Source of the DNA: an uncultured Gammaproteobacteria bacterium
GTDB lineage: Bacteria > Pseudomonadota > Gammaproteobacteria > Pseudomonadales > Azotimanducaceae_A
DNA length: 14,901 bases
Reading direction: 5' to 3'
NCBI GenBank assembly: GCA_913041025.1
Contig: CAJWGQ010000058.1
Coordinates: 1-14,901, forward strand
Part shown: piece after piece, positions 1 to 7,498 of the stretch
How the letters are laid out: every line of letters begins with the position of its first letter
Numbering within the stretch: position 1 is the first letter of the stretch
Made by a program: the position numbers and the translations under genes
The notes under the pieces: generated by a model
The model's database searches: none
Seen by the model: the letters and a program-made list of their open reading frames with translations, nothing else
What the model was told of the DNA's origin: nothing

Positions 1-2
1 CC

Positions 3-59
3 AGTGGCGGTACTAACATGGATAAATTCATGAAAAGCGCGTCAATGTCCAAACTGTAA
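3..59 (+). CDS. C-terminal end of an unidentified upstream gene (partial)
   Basis: Reading frame 3 is open from the window edge to a TAA at 57-59 and encodes about 18 residues ending in ...FMKSASMSKL. The other two forward frames close within the first 32 bases, and the next gene begins 47 nt downstream on the same strand, which is why this is proposed as the tail of a real gene. The fragment is too short to assign a family. It could be chance. Confidence 0.35.
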   Translation, partial: SGGTNMDKFMKSASMSKL

Positions 60-106
60 AATGATTGATAGGATTGACGAAACCAAATAGAACTTAGGAC
101 TAGAAC

Positions 107-481
107 ATGAGTAATGACAAAGAACAGATAGAACAAACCGTCCAAGTGTACTTTGACAGCATGTATGAGTCCGATTCTGAAAAAGTAACTAAGGCGTTTC
201 ATCCCAGCGCCATGATTAGCGGAAATTTTGGAGGCTCATTCTCGGAAATGACCCGGGAAGCTTTCGGAAAATTTGTGGCCAGCCAACAACCGTCGCCAAA
301 AGAAAAAGGAGAACCCGCTCGTCTAGAAGTAGTAAGCATCGAAATAGCCGGAGAAACCGCCGTCGCGCGAGTTCGAGACGATTATTTGGGACAAACGTTT
401 TTAGACACTCTATCTATGGTGAAATTGGAAGGTGACTGGAGCATCTACAACAAGCTCTATCATATTGAAGGTAAAGCTTAA
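107..481 (+). CDS. NTF2-like / lumazine-binding-like small protein
   Basis: This 124-residue protein has the layout of the SnoaL/NTF2 superfamily, most like the putative lumazine-binding group. An N-terminal helix (EQIEQTVQVYFDSMYESD) is followed by a helix with HPSA at about 32-35 and then by beta strands of the type seen in ...AVARVRDDYLG...FLDTLSMVKLEGDWSIYNKLYH. The full length fits a single-domain cone-shaped fold. No signal peptide is visible, so it is probably cytoplasmic. The ATG start is supported by an AGGA at 96-99. NTF2-like proteins range from isomerases and dehydratases to pure binding proteins, and no catalytic pair can be assigned here, so the function is unknown. It converges on the thioesterase gene with only 22 nt between stops and no clear terminator. 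Confidence 0.8.
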   Translation: MSNDKEQIEQTVQVYFDSMYESDSEKVTKAFHPSAMISGNFGGSFSEMTREAFGKFVASQQPSPKEKGEPARLEVVSIEIAGETAVARVRDDYLGQTFLDTLSMVKLEGDWSIYNKLYHIEGKA

Positions 482-503
482 GCTTGCCCTCCTCGCAGTC
501 TAG

Positions 504-917
504 TTAGGAAGCAGATCTCAGTGCGTAGAGCACACGCGCTTTTGCACACAACACGCCTTCGTTGTTGACTACGTTTACTTCGATCGTACAAAGGTTTCTG
601 CCTCGTTTTATGACGGTCGCTTCGGCATCGATCCACTCACCCTGAGCCTGCCTTAGAAACGTAACCTGCAAGTCTGCAGTCCCGCCAGCCTGAGAACCCT
701 CTTTCATATTACTGAACACGGCAGGCAACGCAGCTATATCAACTAGTGTGGCAATCACCCCCCCATTAACGCTCCCGCCTATACCGGAGGGCGTACTTTC
801 AGTTTTCTTTAAACGAAGCCTGGCATAATCAGAGGAAGTCTCCTCAATCGTCATCCCCAAGTATTTGTGAAAGGGTTGCTCATCAAAATGTTGGAAAAAT
901 TCGTTGTTACTATCCAT
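504..917 (-). CDS. PaaI-type hotdog-fold thioesterase
   Basis: This 137-residue protein matches the PaaI/4HBT hotdog family in length and order. The N-terminal FHKYLGMTIEE strand is followed by the substrate-helix motif NGGVIATLVDIAA (residues 51-63) and by a TADLQVTFLRQA strand (80-91). Family members hydrolyse acyl-CoA or other acyl thioesters in the cytoplasm as dimers or tetramers. Residue 51 is Asn where many PaaI proteins have the His of HGG; Gly52-Gly53 and Asp60, the usual catalytic acid, are kept. It lies 37 nt downstream of the ABM-domain gene on the same strand and is likely cotranscribed with it. A purine-rich AGAGAGAA precedes the ATG. The fold is confident, the substrate unknown. 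Confidence 0.85.
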   Translation of the reverse strand: MDSNNEFFQHFDEQPFHKYLGMTIEETSSDYARLRLKKTESTPSGIGGSVNGGVIATLVDIAALPAVFSNMKEGSQAGGTADLQVTFLRQAQGEWIDAEATVIKRGRNLCTIEVNVVNNEGVLCAKARVLYALRSAS

Positions 918-954
918 TTGTTCTCTCTACAGTATTTTCAAAAATCGATCACAC

Positions 955-1248
955 TTAGACATCGTCTCGTATAGCAAAGGTTCGAGGTTTCAGCTCACCC
1001 GCTAAAAAATCGCTCAGCGCTTCTGTAAGACCAGTCTCGATTCTCCAATTGAGATAGGCTTGCTGATGCTCTGCCGTCTCCCAAAGCTCAACCAAAACCA
1101 CACTTCCCGTGTCCATTTCGACAAAAGTCTCGACTTTCTGACAACCTTCGTAGACTCGAGTTTCTTTAAGTGCTTCTCGCAGGACATCTAGAAAATCTTC
1201 CAACCTTTCTTTATATACCGGAATCTCGAGGGTGACCATTACACTCAT
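955..1248 (-). CDS. Antibiotic biosynthesis monooxygenase (ABM) domain protein
   Basis: This small single-domain protein (97 residues) belongs to the ABM family of dimeric ferredoxin-like folds. An opening strand (VMVTLEIPVY) is followed by a helix of the type ERLEDFLDVLREAL, then GCQKVETF, a strand VVLVELWET, and the helix AEHQQAYLNW. Members include cofactor-independent quinone-forming monooxygenases, heme-degrading enzymes and small detoxification proteins such as the YgiN type, so ABM does not imply antibiotic synthesis. The frame could open at a GTG at 1257, but a GGAG at the right distance supports the ATG at 1248, and that GGAG overlaps the GTG. A TATAAT box lies about 35 nt upstream. 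It probably forms a two-gene unit with the thioesterase, possibly also read from the ABC operon. Confidence 0.82.
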   Translation of the reverse strand: MSVMVTLEIPVYKERLEDFLDVLREALKETRVYEGCQKVETFVEMDTGSVVLVELWETAEHQQAYLNWRIETGLTEALSDFLAGELKPRTFAIRDDV

Positions 1249-1282
1249 TCTGAACACTCCATAATTTGTTGATCAGGAGCGA

Positions 1283-1311
1283 ATTATACAGATTTTCGAT
1301 AAAACGATTAG
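1283..1311 (-). promoter_or_regulatory. Candidate sigma-70-type promoter for the ABM/thioesterase pair
   Basis: On the minus strand a perfect TATAAT (complement of 1283-1288) lies about 35 nt upstream of the chosen ABM start. At 17-nt spacing the -35 hexamer would be CTAATC, a poor match, so the site may need an activator or be weak. It suggests these two genes can be expressed apart from the ABC transporter operon. Confidence 0.42.
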
Positions 1312-1312
1312 T

Positions 1313-1345
1313 TGCGCCAGACCAATGATGTTGGCGCAGACCAAT
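1313..1345. repeat. Interlaced inverted and direct repeat between ABC operon and ABM gene
   Basis: TGCGCCA (1313-1319) and TGGCGCA (1332-1338) form a perfect 7-bp inverted repeat with a 12-nt loop. AGACCAAT occurs at 1319-1326 and again at 1338-1345, the second copy touching the stop codon of the ABC gene. The stem could be an mRNA processing or attenuation hairpin, but no T-run follows it on the minus strand, so it is not a standard intrinsic terminator. It lies just upstream of the candidate promoter and could instead be an operator. Confidence 0.4.
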
Positions 1346-3315
1346 CAAGCCTCGCCTTTTTGCAGCTCCACAAACTGTCGATAAGGACCGTCGACCTTAG
1401 AAAACAATTCTTGATGGGTACCGATATCTTTAAGCCTGCCATCGTCAAAAAACAATATTTCATCGGCCATACGAATAGTCGATAAACGATGAGCGATAAT
1501 GATGACCAGGCGATCGGATAGGTTTTCAAGCAAATTACTGATGAGCGTTTGTTCTGTGGCCAGGTCTAGAGAAGCTGTAGGCTCATCCAGAATCAGTATC
1601 GGTGTGTCCCGTAAAAGTCCCCGAGCAATACTGAGTCTTTGCTGCTGGCCAACAGACAAGGTATCGCCCGACCTGCCTAACACCGTATCAAGACCATTCG
1701 GCAAACCATTGACAAAATCAATCGATCCAGACACTTCAAGGGCTTGCTGAATTTGATCATCCTCCGCTTTAGGATTTGCTAATAACAGGTTGTCTCTGAT
1801 GGACTCGGAAAGTAATAGATGTTCTTGAAACACATAACTCACCTGCTCTCTTAGACTATCCAAATTAACCTGTCTCAAATCGACCCCATCAATAAGGATT
1901 CGTCCAGAAGTAGGGATCAAATAGCCCGGCACCATTTGAGCAAGCGTAGTCTTTCCACTACCAGTGGGCCCTACCATCGCTATCAACTTTCCCTTGTGCA
2001 TTGTCGTAGTAAAATTACTGATGACCCTGGAGCCACCCGGGTAAGAAAACGACACATCATCAAATTCGATCGAACGTTCAAAGGTCTTAAGGATAGTCTG
2101 GTCGGCTCGCTCTTCCTCGGTCTCCAGATCAAAAAAGAAGAAAACGCGACGTACCGCTGCCACGTTCCCTTGAATTATGATCCAGATAGCTCCTATCGAA
2201 AACGCGGCCTGACCTAACTGAAAGATTAGTCCCCCAATCACCCAGAAATCGCCAGGACTCATGACGCCATCTATTATTAAGTTACCTACTACTCTTGCGC
2301 CATAAAACAACAACGCAACTATCAGCATTAGGCTCAAAAACACTAACGCTATTTCCAGAATCTTAATCAGTCTAAATCTCAGATAAGACTCCTGGCTCCT
2401 ATAGGAAAACTCCTCGATCTCCTTTGTCATGCCACCAAGACTTTGTACTGCTTCAATCTGACTGAGACTCTCTTCCATCGAATTTGTAGTTGCACTTCCC
2501 GCCGATCGGCTATCTTGTTGGAGATGACGGGCCAGCGCCGACAAGGGAATAGTTATAATAAGCGCAATGGGGACCAGGCAGGCCGCGCTAAAAACAATCT
2601 CTGGTAATACGTCCGAGTAACTAAAATACAAAAGATAAATATAGATGGAAGAACTTAAGATCAGAAGCAAGGGATAGAACAGAATTTGATAACACAGCCC
2701 AGGTATCATGGGCGAGTCGTACATCACGCGGTAGATGGTATCGCCAGTCCGCTGGTCATTAAGCGTTGTCATAGGCAGACGGCTCATGTGCTTAAATAGC
2801 CGTGTCCTAAGTAAATTGGTCAGCCCCTGAGATATCCGGACCTGTATTAACGCCTCCAAAACACCTAGAAGAGATCCCGAGTTACCGTGCCCTGCATTCA
2901 TCGCGTTTTCTGACTGAGTAGCACTGTCTTCGCCCTGTGCCATTGCGACTTCGATTTCCGTTTTGGTTTTACTGAATAACAAGAGTAGAGCTAAACCAAA
3001 GACGACTACCGAGACCATGATTTCCATTGGCGTCTTTCCCGACAAGAAACTGACAAATGGTTCAATATGAGGAGGAAATGGAATTTCCGTACTATCGAAG
3101 GACCTCGCAAGGATCACGTGATCTACAATAATTTTGGGTAAAAACGGGTAGAAGAACAGAGGTACCAGAGACAAAAGCATTAATGCGAACTTCAAAGAGG
3201 CCAGGCGACGTAGGGGCCACAAGAATCGGAGACTGCGTCCTACGAGACCAATGACCTCTAGATTCGAGATTCTTGTGTCAGCGTCTATTCGATCGTCGTA
3301 ACGCTGACTTTTCAT
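1345..3315 (-). CDS. ABC exporter subunit, fused TMD and ATPase domains (second of pair)
   Basis: This 656-residue protein is a type IV (MsbA-like) half-transporter: an elbow helix near 28-40, six predicted membrane segments between about 40 and 385, and a complete ATPase domain. The ATPase has Walker A GPTGSGKTT (449-457), Q-loop Gln497, signature LSVGQ (553-557), Walker B ILILDE with the catalytic Glu578, D-loop SLD, and switch His609. All catalytic residues are present, so it should hydrolyse ATP. It overlaps the upstream ABC gene by four bases (ATGA), so the two are very likely translated together and form a heterodimer in the inner membrane. A polar stretch of roughly 35 residues (about 115-150, SKTKTEIEV...GHGNSGS) interrupts the region where family members continue straight from TM2 into the cytoplasmic helix. 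Substrate unknown: drug, lipid or peptide export are all possible. Confidence 0.9.
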   Translation of the reverse strand: MKSQRYDDRIDADTRISNLEVIGLVGRSLRFLWPLRRLASLKFALMLLSLVPLFFYPFLPKIIVDHVILARSFDSTEIPFPPHIEPFVSFLSGKTPMEIMVSVVVFGLALLLLFSKTKTEIEVAMAQGEDSATQSENAMNAGHGNSGSLLGVLEALIQVRISQGLTNLLRTRLFKHMSRLPMTTLNDQRTGDTIYRVMYDSPMIPGLCYQILFYPLLLILSSSIYIYLLYFSYSDVLPEIVFSAACLVPIALIITIPLSALARHLQQDSRSAGSATTNSMEESLSQIEAVQSLGGMTKEIEEFSYRSQESYLRFRLIKILEIALVFLSLMLIVALLFYGARVVGNLIIDGVMSPGDFWVIGGLIFQLGQAAFSIGAIWIIIQGNVAAVRRVFFFFDLETEEERADQTILKTFERSIEFDDVSFSYPGGSRVISNFTTTMHKGKLIAMVGPTGSGKTTLAQMVPGYLIPTSGRILIDGVDLRQVNLDSLREQVSYVFQEHLLLSESIRDNLLLANPKAEDDQIQQALEVSGSIDFVNGLPNGLDTVLGRSGDTLSVGQQQRLSIARGLLRDTPILILDEPTASLDLATEQTLISNLLENLSDRLVIIIAHRLSTIRMADEILFFDDGRLKDIGTHQELFSKVDGPYRQFVELQKGEA

Positions 3316-5324
3316 GCTCCAGACCCTTCAGAATCGATGTTGACTATCCCTCGATAGTATCCTTCTGGCGACGTCATCAGGTCTTCGTGCTCGCCTGCTT
3401 CCACTATCCTACCGTCGCGAAGAACTGCGATCTGGTCTGCACGACGTATCGTGGACAATCGGTGAGTAATTAAGACGATCACCCTATTGGCGCCCCACTG
3501 TCGAATATTTTCCAACACAGTGATTTCAGTTTTGGCGTCTAGAGAAGCGGTGGGCTCATCTAGAATTAATATTGGGGTGTCTCTGACCAAGGCGCGTGCA
3601 ATCGATAGTCGCTGCTTCTGTCCCGTGGATAGTTTTGCACCTCTCTCACCCAACTCAGTTTCGTAGCCCTGAGGCATTTGAGTAATAAAATCATGAGCAA
3701 GAGCAATCTTGGCGGCCTCTTCTATCTTAGCCTGGTCAACTTCGAGGCAGGCATAGCCGATGTTGTCGGAGACGCTTTTAGAAAAAAGCGGATTTTGCTG
3801 CAAAGCGATCGAGATATTCGCTCGGATCTCCGCAACACCTATCGACCGAATGTCGAGCTCGTCAATGGTAATCGATCCCTGATCAGGGTCATAAAGCCGA
3901 AGCAACAAACTAGCAAGAGTCGATTTTCCAGAGCCAGTCTCCCCGACGAGGGCCGTTATAGTCCCCACCTTCAGATCGAGATTGAGGCCGTCTAACAGAA
4001 GCTTGTTGTTTTCGTACGAGAAACCCAAATCAGAGAGGTGGATTTGTTTAAAATCTGCCGGGAAGCTCTTCGCGTCAGGCGCATCTCGGACCTCCGCCTC
4101 TAACTCTAATAAATAAAAGGCCCTCTCCAAGCCAATTGCCATATCTTGCAGGATGCCCCAGATACCCACGATCCAGATTCCGTTTTCGATCATCTCGCCT
4201 TCCATGCGCCCTTGCGCAGACTGGTAAGCCCCCAGATTCCAAACCGTGAACCCTACCAGACCCAGAACGCCCACCAAAAAGGTTTCCTCCTGGCTAATCA
4301 CCCATCCAGCCATCAGATACTCACAAAAAATAACCACCGCCAAAACAAAGACCGCGATCAAGGTTCGCATCGTAATCCATTCAGCTCTTACCCAAAAAGC
4401 GCCATCAATTGCACGAGTCGAAGCTTCATCGAACCATCTTTGAACGGCCACTTCAGAACGGTTTGCTTTTATTACCTTTAAGCTGGAGAAAACTTCTTGA
4501 ATACGAGATACCAACGCACTGTTTGACCTTCTGGCAACACGAGATCGAATCTGCAACCTGGGAGTAAACCAGCCAATCAGTAAAAGAATAGGAACTGCGG
4601 CAAGCAAAAACACCAGCGCGAGTCTCGGACTAAACAAAAAAAGGACAAACAACGTAAAGGATACTTGCCCCAAGCCGATGATAGGGTTGATGATAATCTG
4701 CTCAACGACAGAGGTGATCATCGCACTGTCCTGGTAAATTCGATGAATGGAATCTCCTGCACGGGCGTGGTCGTGGTATTTCAAAGACAAATGCTCTGCA
4801 TTAGTCACCATTCTCACACGAAGAGCTTGATTGATACGCTGGAGTATCCAGACACGGTAATAAGCCGCTATAGGCATCAAAGCGAACAATAAAATTCCTG
4901 CTACGCCAAAAAGGATAAGCAACCTGTCAAAAACCTCTCTTCTTTGAGTCTGGGTAAGCTTTTGATCATGATTAAAAGCACCTGATTGAGCAGAGTCTTC
5001 TGATAGCCTCAATGTTTTCGAGGGCTCATCTTCGACCGGGTCTCCGATATAGTCATCCGTTAACAGCAGCATCTTTGCCTGTTGAGGTTCCAATTTTTCC
5101 GCTTCAATCACCTTGTTATTGAATAGATCAGAACCGATGAGCATTGAAACGACAAACAGCGCTTCGATCAACAAAACAGCGACCACCCAAAAAACCAAGT
5201 GAACAAGTTGAGGCTTCATATACGGCCAAGTGCGCGCGTATAAACTAAAAAACTCTTTAGGCCTCAGAGTTCCTTCTGGATCATTCTTCAGATCCGCTGA
5301 TATCCCTCTACTAAACCAGTTCAC
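3312..5324 (-). CDS. ABC exporter subunit, fused TMD and ATPase domains (first of pair)
   Basis: This 670-residue type IV exporter half has an elbow region (KEFFSLYARTWPYMKPQ), TM1 at about 41-65, TM2 at about 135-158, four further membrane segments to about 405, and a full ATPase. Walker A is GETGSGKST (461-469), followed by Gln509/510, signature LSTGQ (565-569), Asp589-Glu590 in Walker B, and His621. Both ATPases of the pair therefore look active, unlike heterodimers with one degenerate site. About 70 mostly acidic and polar residues (66-134) sit between TM1 and TM2, much longer than the usual periplasmic loop, and a second extra stretch (about 368-390, QSAQGRMEGEMIENG) lies between the last two membrane segments. 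The start is GTG with only a weak ribosome site; no nearer ATG would keep the elbow helix. It begins 33 nt after the oxygenase stop, so one operon is likely. Confidence 0.9.
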   Translation of the reverse strand: MNWFSRGISADLKNDPEGTLRPKEFFSLYARTWPYMKPQLVHLVFWVVAVLLIEALFVVSMLIGSDLFNNKVIEAEKLEPQQAKMLLLTDDYIGDPVEDEPSKTLRLSEDSAQSGAFNHDQKLTQTQRREVFDRLLILFGVAGILLFALMPIAAYYRVWILQRINQALRVRMVTNAEHLSLKYHDHARAGDSIHRIYQDSAMITSVVEQIIINPIIGLGQVSFTLFVLFLFSPRLALVFLLAAVPILLLIGWFTPRLQIRSRVARRSNSALVSRIQEVFSSLKVIKANRSEVAVQRWFDEASTRAIDGAFWVRAEWITMRTLIAVFVLAVVIFCEYLMAGWVISQEETFLVGVLGLVGFTVWNLGAYQSAQGRMEGEMIENGIWIVGIWGILQDMAIGLERAFYLLELEAEVRDAPDAKSFPADFKQIHLSDLGFSYENNKLLLDGLNLDLKVGTITALVGETGSGKSTLASLLLRLYDPDQGSITIDELDIRSIGVAEIRANISIALQQNPLFSKSVSDNIGYACLEVDQAKIEEAAKIALAHDFITQMPQGYETELGERGAKLSTGQKQRLSIARALVRDTPILILDEPTASLDAKTEITVLENIRQWGANRVIVLITHRLSTIRRADQIAVLRDGRIVEAGEHEDLMTSPEGYYRGIVNIDSEGSGA

Positions 5325-5357
5325 AGCAAAACCAACCGGTCAGCCGTTGTAGTTGTT

Positions 5358-6173
5358 CTAGGCATAAAGGCACAACACACGAGCTTCAATACTCTCTCGC
5401 AAGCTAACCTTTCCAGGACATTCAGGATCATCAAAGGCACTGTGCAAAGTCGGCATAAATGGGCTCATGGCAGAGTCATAGGTCTTGAACATTAGGACCT
5501 CTTCCTTCCGCATTTTTGGAAAATAAAACCAGCGATGTTCGGGGTTGTAGCTGCTCTGGTAGATTTCAATTGCAAACCCCTGCCCGTCGCCATAGTTCCA
5601 AAGATCAGTAGGAATCAGCTCCGCTTCTGTAACGGATGACGCATCACAAACCGCCAACGGAGCGTGGAGACCATCTGCATCAAACCTTCTCCAAAGATTA
5701 AATATACAGATACGACCATTCTCCATGTCGTATTTGCCCTCCTCCTCCAGAGCGGCAAAAAATCCATCCTTTATTAAATTGGAAGTGAAATCGTTGTGGA
5801 CCAGTCGATGGGCGCCCAACCGTTTACCTTCAAGCGCCTGTTCTTCACTGCGCGTAATGTGAGACAGGACCTGTACAAAAGCCGCGCCGCTCTCCCTCAA
5901 AACGACTTCTTTAATCTCAGGATAATACTGGTCTTTTACACACTGATCATCATAAAAGTCTGCCACTGAGGATGAATGTTGAAGCAGCTTGAAGCCTTCC
6001 TGTTCCAGAGAGGTAGCTATATCGCGACCATCCACTATGTGCGCCATATGTCCAGCTTGATCGGGCCTACTTGGATCTGGTTCTTCTAGACCAAAGGCTG
6101 GCTTAGCCTCACCCACGCGCAACGGATTACGATAAAAGAGTTCCGCTGACAGTTGATTTGATCCATTTGACAC
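5358..6173 (-). CDS. CmcJ/NvfI (GA4 desaturase-like) family iron/2-oxoglutarate-type oxygenase
   Basis: This 271-residue cytoplasmic protein has the hallmarks of the CmcJ/NvfI/AsaB-like oxygenase family: VHNDFT (125-130), giving the metal-binding H126-x-D128, then ICIFNLWRRF (155-164), LAVCDASSV (173-181), HRWFYFPKM (213-221), FKTYDS (229-234), and LHSAFDDP (243-250) with the likely distal metal ligand H244. The LRESIEAR near the end holds Arg259 and Arg265, candidates for 2-oxoglutarate binding. Relatives act in fungal terpenoid, cephamycin and other natural-product pathways as hydroxylases, desaturases or endoperoxidases. The start is GTG, chosen because GAGGAG sits six bases upstream. It is the first gene of a run with two ABC exporter halves, suggesting that its product is exported or that export protects from it. 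The family is clear, the substrate unknown. Confidence 0.82.
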   Translation of the reverse strand: MSNGSNQLSAELFYRNPLRVGEAKPAFGLEEPDPSRPDQAGHMAHIVDGRDIATSLEQEGFKLLQHSSSVADFYDDQCVKDQYYPEIKEVVLRESGAAFVQVLSHITRSEEQALEGKRLGAHRLVHNDFTSNLIKDGFFAALEEEGKYDMENGRICIFNLWRRFDADGLHAPLAVCDASSVTEAELIPTDLWNYGDGQGFAIEIYQSSYNPEHRWFYFPKMRKEEVLMFKTYDSAMSPFMPTLHSAFDDPECPGKVSLRESIEARVLCLYA

Positions 6174-6328
6174 TGTTTTCTCCTCACAACGTTATCTGCA
6201 CTAGTGTACTGGTCTTCGACCGATTGAAGAAACCTAAACTCGAGTCAGTTAAACCAATAAGCCTATTGCCAAATCCTTCGAAAAAAAGTAATCATCAACT
6301 AGATAGTTGATTGAGAGAGTAAATCAAG
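6174..6328. promoter_or_regulatory. Divergent intergenic region with operator-like inverted repeat
   Basis: These 155 bases separate the minus-strand oxygenase operon from the plus-strand hydrolase pair and must hold both promoters. A 7-bp perfect inverted repeat, ATCAACT-agat-AGTTGAT (6294-6311), lies 17 nt before the ATG at 6329, and an 8-bp palindrome CACTAGTG is at 6199-6206. TTGCCA at 6276-6281 could be a -35 element for the plus strand, but no good -10 follows at normal spacing. A purine-rich GAGAGAG (6313-6319) is the ribosome site for the plus-strand gene. The position of the 7-bp repeat suits a repressor operator or a 5'-UTR hairpin. Confidence 0.45.
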
Positions 6329-7498
6329 ATGTTGAAGCATTTCTGTGTGTGGATCTTATGCCTGTATGGGGCCCTTTCTTGGTCAGCCGACCCATTTGAG
6401 TCAATGTCAGCAAAGAGTCTCTTGACTTGGACCCCCGAGCAACAACTTAAGGGATACCCAAACATCCACCGAATTTACCACACCCGTAGAATCGGAGCCT
6501 CCTCAAAAAAACTAGATTTGACAAGTGCGGACCTTAGGCTTGACGACTTTACCTATATCTACCAAAAGCAACCCAAGACAATCGATGATTATTTCGAAGA
6601 CCTTAATACGGCAGGCCTCATCGTCTTAAAAAATGGAGATCTGGTCTTTGAAAAATACGCGCTCGGCCACACTGAAGACCAAACATGGATTTCTTTTTCC
6701 GTCGCAAAATCAGTCGTCAGTATGCTTTATGGGGCTGCCATAAAAGACGGTTACATAGAGAGCATCAATGACCTCGCTTCCACCTATTTACCTTCGCTAA
6801 GCGAAGGGGCCTACAAAGACACCACGATCAAAAATATTCTGCAAATGGCATCAGGCGTGAAATGGAATGAAGATTACGAAGACCTCGACTCAGATGTTGC
6901 TAGTTCACCAATACAAATTCTGGATCTCATCGAATACATGGGAAACTTGAAAAAGCTGCACCCACCAGGAACACATTTCAACTACAACACCGGGGAAACC
7001 AACCTGGCCGGCGCCGTGCTCAGGGCGGCAATCGGGAACAACCTGGCGACCTATCTCCACAAAAAGATATGGGAACCCTTCGGTATGGAGTCCGATGCAT
7101 ACTGGATGCTTGATGAAGCTGACGGTGTCGAGTACGGAGGGTGCTGCCTAAACGCGACCTTGAGAGACTACGCGAGACTAGGTTTGTACGCGTTGCGACA
7201 TGGGGAATTATCACCAGGGAACGGTAGCCTCCCGGATAATTGGATGCTCGACTCTACAAGACCTTCGGAGGGGGCCGGCTATTACGGTTATTACTGGTGG
7301 CTCAGACCCAACGGCTCATATCGAGCAACCGGCATATTCGGCCAATTCATATGGGTCCACCCGAGAGAGCAACTTGTCGTTGCTATTCATAGCGCCTGGG
7401 ATGAAGCCTGGCGAGATGACCATGATGAACATACCGCAAAACTGGTATCCAGTATTTCAAATCACTTGAACAGGAAAGCACTCAAACTCGATGAATGA
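6329..7498 (+). CDS. Exported serine hydrolase of the class C beta-lactamase fold
   Basis: This 389-residue protein begins with a plausible Sec signal peptide (MLKHFCVWILCLYGALSWSA, cleavage near residue 20) and belongs to the beta-lactamase/DD-peptidase-like serine hydrolases, closest in motif style to 6-aminohexanoate-dimer hydrolases and EstB-type esterases. The nucleophile motif is SVAK (Ser124, Lys127), the general-base Tyr is Tyr219 in HFNYNTGE, and the typical LRDYARLGLYALRHGE helix (268-283) and GIFGQFIWVHP strand follow. It should act in the periplasm on an ester or amide. True beta-lactamase activity cannot be inferred, since most proteins of this broad family lack it. The gene overlaps the next by eight bases, suggesting translational coupling. 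It is divergent from the oxygenase operon. Confidence 0.88.
   Translation: MLKHFCVWILCLYGALSWSADPFESMSAKSLLTWTPEQQLKGYPNIHRIYHTRRIGASSKKLDLTSADLRLDDFTYIYQKQPKTIDDYFEDLNTAGLIVLKNGDLVFEKYALGHTEDQTWISFSVAKSVVSMLYGAAIKDGYIESINDLASTYLPSLSEGAYKDTTIKNILQMASGVKWNEDYEDLDSDVASSPIQILDLIEYMGNLKKLHPPGTHFNYNTGETNLAGAVLRAAIGNNLATYLHKKIWEPFGMESDAYWMLDEADGVEYGGCCLNATLRDYARLGLYALRHGELSPGNGSLPDNWMLDSTRPSEGAGYYGYYWWLRPNGSYRATGIFGQFIWVHPREQLVVAIHSAWDEAWRDDHDEHTAKLVSSISNHLNRKALKLDE

Noticed and set aside
474..485. AAGCTTAAGCTT palindrome at the end of the NTF2-like gene
   Set aside because: It is two adjoining restriction-type hexamers, partly coding, with no T-run; chance is sufficient.
1249..1257. GTG start at 1257 for the ABM protein
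   Set aside because: The GGAG that would serve as ribosome site overlaps this GTG and is well placed for the ATG at 1248.
4146..4481. Plus-strand open frame of 111 codons inside the first ABC gene
   Set aside because: It lies wholly antisense to a clearly coding membrane domain and its translation has no family features. The same holds for other antisense frames within 1499-5000.
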